Below are positions 1 to 7,720 of a stretch of DNA of 64,000 nucleotides, in pieces. The stretch lies in NCBI RefSeq assembly GCF_003367905.1, contig NZ_CP029462.1, positions 1,240,001 to 1,304,000 on the forward strand, given 5' to 3'. Positions within the stretch are counted from its first letter, which is position 1. Each line of letters starts with the position of its first letter. Under the pieces are notes generated by a model. That model was not told the origin of the DNA, ran no database searches, and saw only the letters and a program-made list of their open reading frames with translations. The DNA comes from Megasphaera stantonii. GTDB lineage: Bacteria > Bacillota > Negativicutes > Veillonellales > Megasphaeraceae. Position numbers and translations under genes: made by a program.

Positions 1-416
1 TCCGGCTCCGTATGGATGGCGATGACTTCCTCTACAGACAAATGATTGTACTGGGCCACATAGTCGATATCCGGCCCGTATTCTCCGCCGTAGCATACGG
101 GAATCTGCACGACCCGGGCCGTTTCCTTCTGTACGTCGGCCAGCTGTTCCATGCATCTGCAGAGGTACGCCGACGTAATCTCCAGGGCCGAGTCGCTTTT
201 ATACTTACCGGCCTGCTTTTTGACGACGAAGGGATTGTAGTACACGGCCAGGCTCGTATACGAAATGACGTATTCTATCATCCCGGCGAAGGGATGGGTT
301 TCCAAATAATCGGCCAGCGCCTTGACCTTGCAGTGAATTTCCGGGCTGATCGTACTGCCGAAATTCACGAGGACGCCGGCTTCGCCTAACGGTTTTATCG
401 TAAATTCATGGTTCAA
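1..416 (-). CDS. pxpB: 5-oxoprolinase subunit PxpB (KipI-like), 3' part outside window
   Basis: PxpB works with PxpA and PxpC to hydrolyse 5-oxoproline to glutamate with ATP. Reading the minus strand from a TTG at 416 gives an open frame to the window edge (138 codons). It contains the family-typical stretch VCYGGEYGPD followed by a segment like LSVEEVIAIHT. The TTG start is chosen because a GGGAGG lies nine bases upstream and no ATG in frame fits as well. It follows the NRAMP-like gene by 17 bases and so belongs to the same operon as pxpA. The C-terminal half and presumably pxpC lie to the left of the window. Confidence 0.85.
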   Translation of the reverse strand, partial: MNHEFTIKPLGEAGVLVNFGSTISPEIHCKVKALADYLETHPFAGMIEYVISYTSLAVYYNPFVVKKQAGKYKSDSALEITSAYLCRCMEQLADVQKETARVVQIPVCYGGEYGPDIDYVAQYNHLSVEEVIAIHTEP

Positions 417-433
417 GCGTAACAGCCTCCCTG

Positions 434-1630
434 TCACATAAACAATTTAGGCAGCTGCTTCATAATAGTCAGCACGCCCATGTACGCCGTCATGATAACG
501 ACGATGACGCCGAAAATGCTCATCCACACCGGATGCTTGTAATCGCCGACGATCGATTTCTTATGGGCCGCGATGATCATGACCAGCAGCGTAACCGGCA
601 GGATCAGACCGTTCAGCGTCCCTACGAGGATCAGCGTCTTGACGGGCTGTCCGACGAAGGCAAAGACGACCGTCGAAAAGACGATGAAAGCGATGACAAA
701 CCAGCGGTAGTTGTTTTCGATCTTAGGGCTGAAGGTGCGGATAAAGGAAACGGACGTATAGGCCGCGCCGATAACCGACGAAATAGCCGCCGACCACATG
801 ACGACGCCGAAGACCTTGTAGCCGATATCGCCGACAGCCAGCTTGAATACCGAAGCCGGCGGATTGGCCGGGTCGAGCTGCAGGCCGCTGGCTACGACGC
901 CCAGCGTCGCCAGGAACAGGAATACGCGCATGACGCCGGTCAGGCAGACGCCGGTAACGGAGCTGCGCGTAATCTGGGGCAGCGCTTCCTTGCCGACAAC
1001 GCCGGCGTCGACCAGGCGATGGCCGCCGGAGAAGGTAATATACCCGCCGACGGTGCCGCCGACGAGGGTGACGATCGCCAAGGGATCGATGACGTCGGGC
1101 ACGAAGGTCTTCATGACCGCTTCGCCTACAGGCGGGGCCGAAGACACGGCGACGTACAAGGTCAGCACGATCATGACCACGCCGGCAGCCTGGGTGAATT
1201 TGTCCATGAGCACGCCTGCCTCTTTAAACACGAAAATCGAAATGGCAATCACTGCGCTGATGACCGCGCCGGTTACGGTATCCATGCCGAAGATGACACT
1301 GAAGCCCATGCCGGCGCCGGCGATATTGCCGATGTTAAAGCCCAGGCCGCCCATGACGATCAGGGCCGCCACGACGTATCCCAAGCCGGGAAGGACCATA
1401 TTGGCCACGTCCTGGCCGCGCTTTCCCGAAATGCCGATGACCCGCCATACGTTGAGCTGCGAGCCGATATCCAAAATAATAGACGTCAAGATGACGAAGC
1501 CAAAGCTGGCCAGCAGCTGCTCCGTAAACACGGTCGTCTGCGTTAAAAATCCCGGGCCGATAGACGACGTAGCCATCAGGAAGGCCGCGCCCATCAGCAC
1601 GCTGAAATCAAATCCTTTTTTAGTTTTCAT
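434..1630 (-). CDS. NRAMP-family membrane transporter of the YcsG type
   Basis: A 398-residue integral membrane protein with about eleven hydrophobic segments and the overall NRAMP pattern. The first membrane segment reads SSIGPGFLTQ where metal-transporting NRAMP proteins have DPGN. The sixth-helix region reads ITFSGGHRL where they have a Met-Pro-His type motif. The canonical metal ligands are therefore not visible, and the substrate may not be a divalent metal. It sits between pxpA and pxpB, the same order as ycsF-ycsG-kipI in Bacillus subtilis (known arrangement). That suggests a role tied to 5-oxoproline or amino-acid supply (inference). The start ATG at 1630 has GGAGG upstream. Confidence 0.85.
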   Translation of the reverse strand: MKTKKGFDFSVLMGAAFLMATSSIGPGFLTQTTVFTEQLLASFGFVILTSIILDIGSQLNVWRVIGISGKRGQDVANMVLPGLGYVVAALIVMGGLGFNIGNIAGAGMGFSVIFGMDTVTGAVISAVIAISIFVFKEAGVLMDKFTQAAGVVMIVLTLYVAVSSAPPVGEAVMKTFVPDVIDPLAIVTLVGGTVGGYITFSGGHRLVDAGVVGKEALPQITRSSVTGVCLTGVMRVFLFLATLGVVASGLQLDPANPPASVFKLAVGDIGYKVFGVVMWSAAISSVIGAAYTSVSFIRTFSPKIENNYRWFVIAFIVFSTVVFAFVGQPVKTLILVGTLNGLILPVTLLVMIIAAHKKSIVGDYKHPVWMSIFGVIVVIMTAYMGVLTIMKQLPKLFM

Positions 1631-1665
1631 ACTCTCGCCTCTTCCTCCTTCATCTCAAGACACCC

Positions 1666-2430
1666 TTACCGGTGTATAAAGGACGTTATCTGAATCTGTT
1701 CCTTCTGCAGCGCCTCGCCGATGCTCCTGGCAAAGGCCAGGGCCTTCGGGCTGTCGCCGTGAATGCAAACCGTATCGGCCTTGACGGGAATATCCTTGCC
1801 CGTCGCCGTACGGACCTTGCCTTCGGTAATCATCGTCAGTACCTGCCGTATCGACGCGGCGTCGTCTGTAATCATGGCGTTCGGCTGCGTCCGCGGCGTC
1901 AGCGACCCGTCTTCCTGATAGGTCCTGTCGGCGAATACCTCGCTGGCCGTCTGCAATCCCGCAGCTTCCCCGGCTTTGACCAGCCAGCTGCCGGCCAGGC
2001 CGAACAGCACCAGCTGCGGGTCGACATCGTACACGGCCTTGGCAATCGCTTCGGACATGGCCTGATCCTTGGCCGCCATGTTGTACAGGGCTCCGTGGGG
2101 CTTGACGTGCTGCAGCCTGCCGCCTTCGGCCTTGACAAAGGCCGACAGGGCCCCGACCTGATAGACGATTAAATCGTAGATTTCATCGGGCTTCATGACG
2201 ATATTGCGGCGGCCGAAGCCGTTCAAATCCATAAAGCCCGGATGCGCGCCGACTGCCACGCCCCGTTCCAGAGCCAGGCGCACCGTCTTGTGCATGACGA
2301 AGGGGTCGCCGGCATGCATGCCGCAGGCGATATTCGCCGAGCTGACGTAATTCAAGACGTCGCTGTCGTTGCCGATAGTATACATGCCGAAGCTTTCGCC
2401 CAAATCGCTGTTTAAATCGATTTTCATCAT
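1666..2430 (-). CDS. pxpA: 5-oxoprolinase subunit PxpA (LamB/YcsF family)
   Basis: First gene of the oxoprolinase operon; cytoplasmic. The 254-residue product starts with the family signature [12 protein letters not shown] (residues 4-15) and carries [11 protein letters not shown] around 33-43, [14 protein letters not shown] around 62-75 and KPHGALYN at 110-117, the conserved acidic/His surfaces of the family. Length matches the usual 250-255 residues. A GGAGG eight bases upstream supports the ATG at 2430. The operon promoter is at 2528-2557, and a terminator-like hairpin lies in the leader between promoter and start. The NRAMP-like gene follows after 35 bases. Confidence 0.93.
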   Translation of the reverse strand: MMKIDLNSDLGESFGMYTIGNDSDVLNYVSSANIACGMHAGDPFVMHKTVRLALERGVAVGAHPGFMDLNGFGRRNIVMKPDEIYDLIVYQVGALSAFVKAEGGRLQHVKPHGALYNMAAKDQAMSEAIAKAVYDVDPQLVLFGLAGSWLVKAGEAAGLQTASEVFADRTYQEDGSLTPRTQPNAMITDDAASIRQVLTMITEGKVRTATGKDIPVKADTVCIHGDSPKALAFARSIGEALQKEQIQITSFIHR

Positions 2431-2466
2431 CTGAAATTCCTCCCGTTTATTTTCATATTTTATACA

Positions 2467-2502
2467 AAAAAGCGCTGAATATTAAACATACTCAGCGCTT
2501 TT
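2467..2502 (-). terminator. intrinsic terminator-like hairpin in the pxpA leader
   Basis: AAAAGCGCTGA and TCAGCGCTTTT form an 11-bp stem around a 14-base loop, followed on the minus strand by six T residues. It lies downstream of the predicted promoter (2528-2557) and about 37 bases before pxpA. It would therefore act as an attenuator unless transcription starts elsewhere. Confidence 0.7.
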
Positions 2503-2527
2503 ATCCAGTAAAGTATATTTATAATTC

Positions 2528-2557
2528 ATTATAATATACCACGGAAACCCTTGTCAA
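2528..2557 (-). promoter_or_regulatory. SigA-type promoter of the pxpA operon
   Basis: On the minus strand TTGACA (2557-2552) is followed after 18 bases by TATAAT (2533-2528). Both boxes are consensus. The predicted start is near 2521, giving a leader of about 90 bases. The AT-rich stretch 2558-2725 to its left shows no convincing gene. Confidence 0.75.
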
Positions 2558-2725
2558 TATATAGTCATTTCGACTATTTTCTTAAATTTTTAATAAAAAC
2601 AGGGCCTATCTTCCGTTCTGGCGGTACATTACATATTTTCACATACTTTAAAGATTTTTATTGCATCAATATAAATTTTTTTATTTTTATCGCTATAATC
2701 CTGCGTTTTTATTTTCAAATGAAAT

Positions 2726-3613
2726 TTAATTGCGCCATTCGAAAACGCCGCGGTTCAGGACAGCCTTCCCCGTCGTCTTGTTGACCAGCTTGAAGTAAGC
2801 CGTTCCTTCACCCATCTTCCAAAGCTGCAGCATAACCGGCGTATCGGGGAACAAGACTGACGTCATCTGCGCCGCCATGCGGGTCATCCGTTCCGGCTCG
2901 CCCGGAATCAGCGCGCCTATCGCCATGCGGCAGGCAAAGCCGAAGGAGCACAGGCCCTGCATGAACGACGTTTCAAAGCCCATCTTCTGGGCGTACTGCG
3001 GGTCGACGTGCACTAAATTCGTATCGCCGGTCAAGCGGTACAGGAGGTTCTGCACGGGGCTGATATAATCGTCGATTTCAACGTCGGGACCCCTGTCGGG
3101 AATCTGGACGGGGCTCTTGGGCATGGGCGCGCCGCCGAAGCCGCCGGCTTCGTGAAAAAAGGTCGTCGAGTAGTTGGTGCATACGTCGTTGCCCGCCTCG
3201 TCGCGCACGTCGATGCGCGTGCGCACGACGGCGCCCTTGCCTTCGCCGCGGTCGTATACGTCTGTAATAACATCCTGGTACTGGAAGGTTCCCTTAATCG
3301 GATCGATAGGCCGGTGCATGATAATTTCGTGGTCCATGTTCAAGAAGGAAATAGTCGGCTTGATGATGTCATTGGCCAGCATAGACGCCGGCAGAGGCAT
3401 CCACTGATACGGCCGGACGTTGACCGTCCCCCAGTACGGCACGGTACCGTAGGTCGGGATGGCCTTCAAATACTTCTCATAGGTATACATCAAATCGTCC
3501 CGCTTGGCTCCGACTGCCAAAGCGTACAATACGACGTCGCGCCAGTTGTACTCCAGATAGCGCGGCTCCATCTTTTTTCCTACGAGGATTTCATCCAATT
3601 TCAGCTTCATCAT
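2726..3613 (-). CDS. MaoC-type (hot-dog fold) dehydratase/hydratase
   Basis: A 295-residue protein of the double hot-dog MaoC/PaaZ-C type, the size of the fungal/peroxisomal (R)-specific enoyl-CoA hydratase pair. The C-terminal half carries the signature YRLTGDTNLVHVDPQYA followed by GFETSFMQGLCSFG, giving the Asp-Asn-His hydratase motif. The likely reaction is hydration or dehydration of an acyl-CoA (family knowledge); the substrate cannot be told from sequence. It starts ATGATG at 3613 behind an AGGAGTGACG-type site. It stands alone, separated from pxpA by AT-rich DNA and from the acetyltransferase gene by 100 bases. Confidence 0.8.
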   Translation of the reverse strand: MMKLKLDEILVGKKMEPRYLEYNWRDVVLYALAVGAKRDDLMYTYEKYLKAIPTYGTVPYWGTVNVRPYQWMPLPASMLANDIIKPTISFLNMDHEIIMHRPIDPIKGTFQYQDVITDVYDRGEGKGAVVRTRIDVRDEAGNDVCTNYSTTFFHEAGGFGGAPMPKSPVQIPDRGPDVEIDDYISPVQNLLYRLTGDTNLVHVDPQYAQKMGFETSFMQGLCSFGFACRMAIGALIPGEPERMTRMAAQMTSVLFPDTPVMLQLWKMGEGTAYFKLVNKTTGKAVLNRGVFEWRN

Positions 3614-3713
3614 ACGTCACTCCTTTATGCGTTCTCGCGTCTAGTATCTACGTACTATTGTACACGATGCACAAGGGAATATCTACAGGACCGTATGCCC
3701 CCTGGCTGGACTT

Positions 3714-4367
3714 TTATTGCCAATACCTGTCCAGACGGGCGGCGGCAGCCTCGATGTCGTTGATCAGCTTGCACGTGTGATACCCGTCGGCCACGGCGTG
3801 ATGAACTGAGACGGCCAGCGGCAGCAGCACCTTTTTCCCGGCAGCCTCGAATTTTCCGAAGCGGATGAGGGGGAACAGGAGAGAATTTTCAGCATACGTA
3901 TCCTGAGAAAAGGACGTGAAATGAAGCCACGGCACCGACGATACAGGACAGAAATTAGGCGGCTGATTGGGCTTGGCCTTGACGAAGCCTTCTCCATTCT
4001 TGTAGGTCTCTATGTCTGCGGCAACGCCGTCGTAAAAGGCCCGCAGGTCCCCATCGTACTCGCTCCAGATATCAGAAAAAGTCTTATCCTCTTCGTGAAA
4101 GACCGTATAACAGGGCACGACGACATCCCAGTATCCCAGCCGGCCGTCGCCGTCAAAGCTCATGCGGAATTCCCTGTTCTCATTGACGGCCCGCATGATC
4201 GCATACAACATAAGAGGAAAAAACCGCAGCTGCCGCTGTTTCTGAAACTCCCGCAGCGGCGCAATATCGATGTGGGCCGTCAGCGTGTAGCGGCACTTGA
4301 TTTGATTGTAATAATAATTGAAATGGTCCCTGCGGGGCCACGTTTCCCAGTCGATGGGATGAAACAT
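3714..4367 (-). CDS. chloramphenicol acetyltransferase-like protein (type A CAT fold)
   Basis: A 217-residue acyltransferase that would move an acetyl group from acetyl-CoA to a hydroxyl acceptor. The start IDWETWPRRDHFNYY resembles the CatA N terminus, and the catalytic signature appears as VHHAVADGYH around 188-197 (VHHAVCDGFH in classical CatA). Length equals the family norm of about 215. The open frame extends upstream, but the ATG at 4367 has GGAGAG seven bases before it and gives the family start. It lies 44 bases after the HTH-methyltransferase gene and is probably cotranscribed. Whether it confers chloramphenicol resistance or acts on another alcohol is unknown. Confidence 0.85.
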   Translation of the reverse strand: MFHPIDWETWPRRDHFNYYYNQIKCRYTLTAHIDIAPLREFQKQRQLRFFPLMLYAIMRAVNENREFRMSFDGDGRLGYWDVVVPCYTVFHEEDKTFSDIWSEYDGDLRAFYDGVAADIETYKNGEGFVKAKPNQPPNFCPVSSVPWLHFTSFSQDTYAENSLLFPLIRFGKFEAAGKKVLLPLAVSVHHAVADGYHTCKLINDIEAAAARLDRYWQ

Positions 4368-4411
4368 AAGCAATCTCTCCTCACTATCCAGATATGGCGC
4401 AGCGGACGGCC

Positions 4412-5233
4412 TTATACGATTTTTTCGGCAATCAGTATATCCATCACATGCTGATGCAGCGTGCCGCCGCTGACGCAGTCGAAGATAATTTCTTCGCAGC
4501 GGTGGAATTTCCAATCGGCAAACAGCGAAAACAGCTCGCCTGACCGCCAATAACCGCCGTCGATCTCTTCATCAGGCGGAGGCGGAATAAAAGGCTTCTG
4601 GACGAATACGTTCAGGGCGCACAAGCCGCCGGGCCGGATGCAGCGCTGGTACTCCTGCAGGATGGCGCCTCGCCGCTCCGGCGGAAGATAGTGCAGCACG
4701 CCGCTTGCAAACAGTATATCATATTCCTGCTGCGGCACATACTCCAGCATGTCGGCCCGGAAGAATTCTGCCGCCGCCGTCGGATGCTGGCTCGCCAGCC
4801 ATTTCGCCTTGGCTATGCCTTCGGCGGCTAAATCAAAGCCGACAGCGTCGTACCCGCACCGCGCCAGAAACACGGCGTCCTTTCCCTCGCCGCATCCCAT
4901 ATCCAGGACCAGGCGTCGCTGCGACGGCGGTTTCAGCCGCAGGATATCGTAGCACATTTCATTGGGCTCCAAGCCCCAATAAAACTCGTCGGCCTTATAC
5001 CGGTCGTCATAGACAGTCTTTCCATACTGCCGATGATGCCCCAGCAGCTCGTCGGTGCTCGTCTGCAGCAAATCCGCCAAGGCCGGCAGCAGCAGGATAT
5101 CGGGCATCGTCTTGCCCCGCTCCCATTTGGAAATGGCCTGAGCCGATAGGTGCAGAGCCTTCGCGATATACTCCTGCGTAAAACCCAGCTCCTTGCGGCG
5201 GCGCAGCAGTATATTTCCAAATTGTGTCTTCAT
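4412..5233 (-). CDS. fusion of XRE-type HTH domain and class I methyltransferase
   Basis: A 273-residue two-domain protein. Residues 1-65 form a Cro/CI-type helix-turn-helix (GFTQEYIAKALHLSAQAISK, then WERGKTMPD). From about 95 it is a Rossmann methyltransferase with motif I VLDMGCGEGKDAVFLA and a later GVLHYLPPE, closest in feel to TehB/UbiE-like enzymes. The ATG at 5233 is preferred over the GTG at 5242 because GAGAGG is eight bases upstream. It is divergent from grpB and upstream of the CAT-like gene. The combination suggests a regulator that senses or modifies a small molecule (inference). Methyl acceptor unknown. Confidence 0.8.
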   Translation of the reverse strand: MKTQFGNILLRRRKELGFTQEYIAKALHLSAQAISKWERGKTMPDILLLPALADLLQTSTDELLGHHRQYGKTVYDDRYKADEFYWGLEPNEMCYDILRLKPPSQRRLVLDMGCGEGKDAVFLARCGYDAVGFDLAAEGIAKAKWLASQHPTAAAEFFRADMLEYVPQQEYDILFASGVLHYLPPERRGAILQEYQRCIRPGGLCALNVFVQKPFIPPPPDEEIDGGYWRSGELFSLFADWKFHRCEEIIFDCVSGGTLHQHVMDILIAEKIV

Positions 5234-5371
5234 CGCTTTCACCTCTCCCTCTAATGGTACGGCACGACGCTTTGCTATGGCAATAACTGCCTGCGGGAAT
5301 TATTCAGACAAATTCCCCTATCCGTTGATATGGCAGAATTCCTCGAAATATCCGAATCACTCAGCCCAACG

Positions 5372-5400
5372 TTGCGATGTATCCTAAAATCAGCTATCAT
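5372..5400 (+). promoter_or_regulatory. promoter upstream of the GrpB-family gene
   Basis: TTGCGA at 5372-5377, 17-base spacer, TATCAT at 5395-5400. An AGGAGG-type ribosome site and the ATG at 5431 follow. Confidence 0.5.
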
Positions 5401-5430
5401 CAAATAAAAACCATATAGGAGGGCAGCTTC

Positions 5431-5964
5431 ATGGCACAACACATCATCGTCGTCGACTACGACCCTTGCTGGGAACAGAAATACCTGGCCGAAGCGGAAA
5501 CCATACGCGCCATTCTGGGCGAAAACTGCACGGCAATCTTCCACATCGGCAGCACCGCCGTCAAAGGACTGAAAGCCAAGCCCATTATCGACATCATGCC
5601 CGTCGTCCGCGACATAGCCGCTGTAGACGAAAAGCAAGGCGCCTTCGAAGGAATAGGCTACGAATACTTAGGCGAATTCGGCATGGCCCGCCGGCGCTAC
5701 CTGCGCAAAGGCGGCGACGAGCGGACGCACCAGGTCCATATCTTTCAGGAAACGGACAGAGCCAATATCGAACGCCATCTGGCTGTCCGCGATTTCCTGC
5801 GGGCCCACGGCGAGATCGCCCGGCAGTACGGCGCGCTGAAGGAAACCCTGGCCCGCCAATATCCCTACGACATCGAAGGCTACTGCGACGGCAAAGAGGC
5901 CTTTGTAAAAGACCTGGAGCGCCAGGCATTGCGTTGGAAACAGAACGCACCTTCATCTATTTGA
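5431..5964 (+). CDS. GrpB family (UPF0157) nucleotidyltransferase-fold protein
   Basis: A 177-residue cytoplasmic protein with the GrpB pattern: an early VDYDPCW, the nucleotidyltransferase-like IFHIGSTAVKGLKAKPIIDI around 36-55, then HQVHIFQ and a helical C terminus. The fold is related to nucleotidyltransferases, but no reaction is established for most members. The start ATG has AGGAGG eight bases upstream. It is monocistronic: divergent from the HTH-methyltransferase and separated from panB by about 180 AT-rich bases. Confidence 0.85.
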   Translation: MAQHIIVVDYDPCWEQKYLAEAETIRAILGENCTAIFHIGSTAVKGLKAKPIIDIMPVVRDIAAVDEKQGAFEGIGYEYLGEFGMARRRYLRKGGDERTHQVHIFQETDRANIERHLAVRDFLRAHGEIARQYGALKETLARQYPYDIEGYCDGKEAFVKDLERQALRWKQNAPSSI

Positions 5965-6141
5965 CGAGGTGCCGTCCAGATGATATAGTAAAAATCAGAT
6001 ACGTTAAACACATGCGTTATATCCGTTATTTTTCTTTACATAATAAATAATTATATCTGTTATGTTTTGTTTTTAAATGCTATCATGCCATATATCATCA
6101 AATAATGCCATTACGGCATCGTACGAAAGGAGTTTTGCCTT

Positions 6142-6972
6142 ATGAAAAATACCGTCGCTACGCTGCAGGCGCAAAAGGACAACCACGACAAGATTACCAT
6201 GCTCACGGCTTACGACTATTCGACGGCCAAGCTCATGGACGAAGCGGGCATCAACATGCTGCTCGTCGGCGATTCTCTCGGCATGGTCATGCTCGGCTAC
6301 GAAGACACCCTGCCGGTCACGATGGAAGACATGATCCATCACACCAAAGCCGTATCGCGGGGCGCAAAAAACGCTTTCGTCGTCGGCGACATGCCCTTCA
6401 TGTCCTACCAGACATCTATTTACGACGCCGTATACAACGCCGGCCGGCTCATGAAGGAAGGCCGCTGCCACGCCGTCAAGCTCGAAGGCGGCATGAGCGT
6501 ATGCCCGCAGATTAAAGCCATCGTCGAAGCGGGAATTCCCGTCGTCGGCCACATCGGCCTGACGCCCCAGTCGGTCAACGCCTTAGGCGGCTTTAAAGTA
6601 CAGGGCAAGAGCGAAGAAGCAGCCCGCAAGCTCATAGAAGAAGCCAAAGCCGTCGAGGCGGCCGGAGCCTTTTCCATCGTCCTCGAATGCGTACCGGCTA
6701 AGCTTGCCGAGCTCATTACGGCGTCCCTGCGCATCCCGATCCTCGGCATCGGCGCCGGCGTCCACTGCGACGGCCAAATCCTGATTTATCAGGACATGCT
6801 GGCCCTGTTCAGCGACTTTACGCCGAAATTCGCCAAGCAGTTCGCCAACGTCGGAGCCCTCATGAAGCAGGCCTTCGCCGACTACATCAAGGAAACAAAA
6901 GAAGGCGCCTTCCCCGGCCCGGAACACGGCTTTAAAATCGACGACGAAGTCATTGAAAAATTAAAACAGTAA
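6142..6972 (+). CDS. panB: 3-methyl-2-oxobutanoate hydroxymethyltransferase
   Basis: First committed enzyme of pantothenate synthesis: it moves a hydroxymethyl group from methylene-tetrahydrofolate to ketoisovalerate. The 276 residues match the family length. Visible motifs include [20 protein letters not shown] near 18-37, [30 protein letters not shown] and PGPEHGF near the C terminus. AAAGGAG lies eight bases before the ATG. It is followed at once by a strong terminator, so it is a single-gene unit; panC/panD are not nearby. The upstream stretch 5965-6141 is AT-rich and holds two near-copies of TTATATCYGTTAT (6016 and 6051). Confidence 0.97.
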   Translation: MKNTVATLQAQKDNHDKITMLTAYDYSTAKLMDEAGINMLLVGDSLGMVMLGYEDTLPVTMEDMIHHTKAVSRGAKNAFVVGDMPFMSYQTSIYDAVYNAGRLMKEGRCHAVKLEGGMSVCPQIKAIVEAGIPVVGHIGLTPQSVNALGGFKVQGKSEEAARKLIEEAKAVEAAGAFSIVLECVPAKLAELITASLRIPILGIGAGVHCDGQILIYQDMLALFSDFTPKFAKQFANVGALMKQAFADYIKETKEGAFPGPEHGFKIDDEVIEKLKQ

Positions 6973-6979
6973 AAAACAA

Positions 6980-7014
6980 AAAAGCTATGCCTTCCCATGG
7001 AAGACATAGCTTTT
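6980..7014 (+). terminator. Rho-independent terminator of panB
   Basis: AAAAGCTATG and CATAGCTTTT pair around an inner CTTCCCATGGAAG segment. The structure is nearly symmetrical, directly after the panB stop. Confidence 0.85.
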
Positions 7015-7056
7015 GATCGTTGATACGCCATATGCCAAAAATATATACGACAGCCT

Positions 7057-7086
7057 TTGACATAGCCCGTATATATCGCATATACT
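7057..7086 (+). promoter_or_regulatory. strong promoter of the small hydrophobic peptide RNA
   Basis: TTGACA at 7057-7062, 18-base spacer, TATACT at 7081-7086; predicted start near 7093. It drives a transcript of about 170 bases ending at the hairpin 7225-7260. Confidence 0.75.
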
Positions 7087-7151
7087 AAACATCTAGGCGC
7101 TGCAAAAAGCGGTAGGCGGTTAATCCTGGCCCCGGAAAGGGGCGATGCCCT

Positions 7152-7220
7152 ATGACACCATACGACCTGTTGGCCTTCGTGTTCTTAGTGGCAATTTGCA
7201 TTATTGCATTAAAAGCATAA
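7152..7220 (+). CDS. 22-residue hydrophobic peptide, putative type I (holin-like) toxin
   Basis: Reads MTPYDLLAFVFLVAICIIAL plus KA: a short N terminus beginning MTxYD/E, one membrane-spanning segment and a basic end. This is the layout of the small 'putative holin-like toxin' peptides of Firmicutes (Fst/BsrG/TxpA-like type I toxins). A GGAAAGGGG ribosome site lies upstream, and its G run is paired in a hairpin GCCCC-GGAAA-GGGGC (7129-7143), which would limit translation. A consensus promoter, a shared terminator and an opposing promoter surround it. Identification as a toxin is inferred from layout and composition; there is no similarity search behind it. Confidence 0.7.
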   Translation: MTPYDLLAFVFLVAICIIALKA

Positions 7221-7221
7221 A

Positions 7222-7311
7222 AGGAAATCCGCCCCACAGCTACCAACTATAGGCGGATTTTCTTTTTTCCTATGATATGGGGCTGACCGTTGCCGGCAGC
7301 GCCTTTTTTCT
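7222..7311 (-). ncRNA. candidate antisense RNA antitoxin, about 90 bases
   Basis: Predicted from the minus-strand promoter at 7318-7346: a transcript starting near 7311 runs leftward and ends at the bidirectional hairpin 7225-7260 followed by CCTTTT. It would share the whole terminator region with the 3' end of the peptide mRNA and be complementary to it there. No protein-coding potential is evident in it. Confidence 0.55.
7225..7260. terminator. bidirectional terminator shared by the two convergent small RNAs
   Basis: AAATCCGCC (7225-7233) pairs with GGCGGATTT (7252-7260). The plus strand continues TCTTTTTT and the minus strand CCTTTT, so both transcripts can stop here. Confidence 0.8.
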
Positions 7312-7317
7312 ATGTTT

Positions 7318-7346
7318 ATTATACGTAAATCCTGTCAATTCGTCAA
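7318..7346 (-). promoter_or_regulatory. opposing promoter for the antisense RNA
   Basis: On the minus strand TTGACG (7346-7341), 17-base spacer, TATAAT (7323-7318). It points into the peptide gene. The nearest minus-strand gene upstream ends at 7359 and needs no promoter here. Confidence 0.7.
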
Positions 7347-7358
7347 ATATCCGAGACG

Positions 7359-7634
7359 CTACGGCTCGTAAATATCGCCGTATTCCTTATGCCGTTTGAG
7401 CCACGCCGACGCATAGGAACACGACGCGCCGGTTTTACGGCCTGTACTGCGGATGTAATCCGCCGCGGCCTGCACCAGCATTCCCGCCGTTCCCTGCCCC
7501 TGCTGCGACGGGTCGACGCCCGTATGGACAATATCGTATTTCCCGTTCTGATCCTGAAGGAAATCAATCTCACCGACAGTCTTTCCCTCTTCATCTTCTA
7601 TCCAAATTCGCTTGTCGCTGTATAACATCTTCAT
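7359..7634 (-). CDS. small GNAT-fold N-acetyltransferase (YjdJ/Acetyltransf_CG type)
   Basis: A 91-residue protein that covers only the central GNAT core. It has the acetyl-CoA loop HTGVDPSQQGQGTAGMLVQA around 38-57, then ADYIRSTGRK and a conserved SYASAWLKRH end. Length and pattern fit the minimal GNAT family related to human NATD1 and bacterial YjdJ; the acceptor is unknown. The ATG at 7634 has AAAGGAG about ten bases upstream. It is a separate unit from the RelB-like gene upstream, about 86 bases away. Confidence 0.8.
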   Translation of the reverse strand: MKMLYSDKRIWIEDEEGKTVGEIDFLQDQNGKYDIVHTGVDPSQQGQGTAGMLVQAAADYIRSTGRKTGASCSYASAWLKRHKEYGDIYEP

Positions 7635-7720
7635 GGCATATCATCTCCTTTGTTCTTAGTATATGCCATGAAAGCTGCCCTGTATGTTGTTTTTCCAACA
7701 AAAGCTATATTTCTCCATAC

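Noticed and set aside
12-389. 125-codon plus-strand frame at the window start
   Set aside because: The minus strand encodes PxpB with clear family motifs over the same bases.
533-1546. 337-codon plus-strand frame
   Set aside because: Shadow of the NRAMP-like gene; no plausible start or domain.
2551-2784. 77-codon plus-strand frame
   Set aside because: AT-rich low-complexity translation covering the pxpA promoter region and the end of the MaoC gene; no ribosome site.
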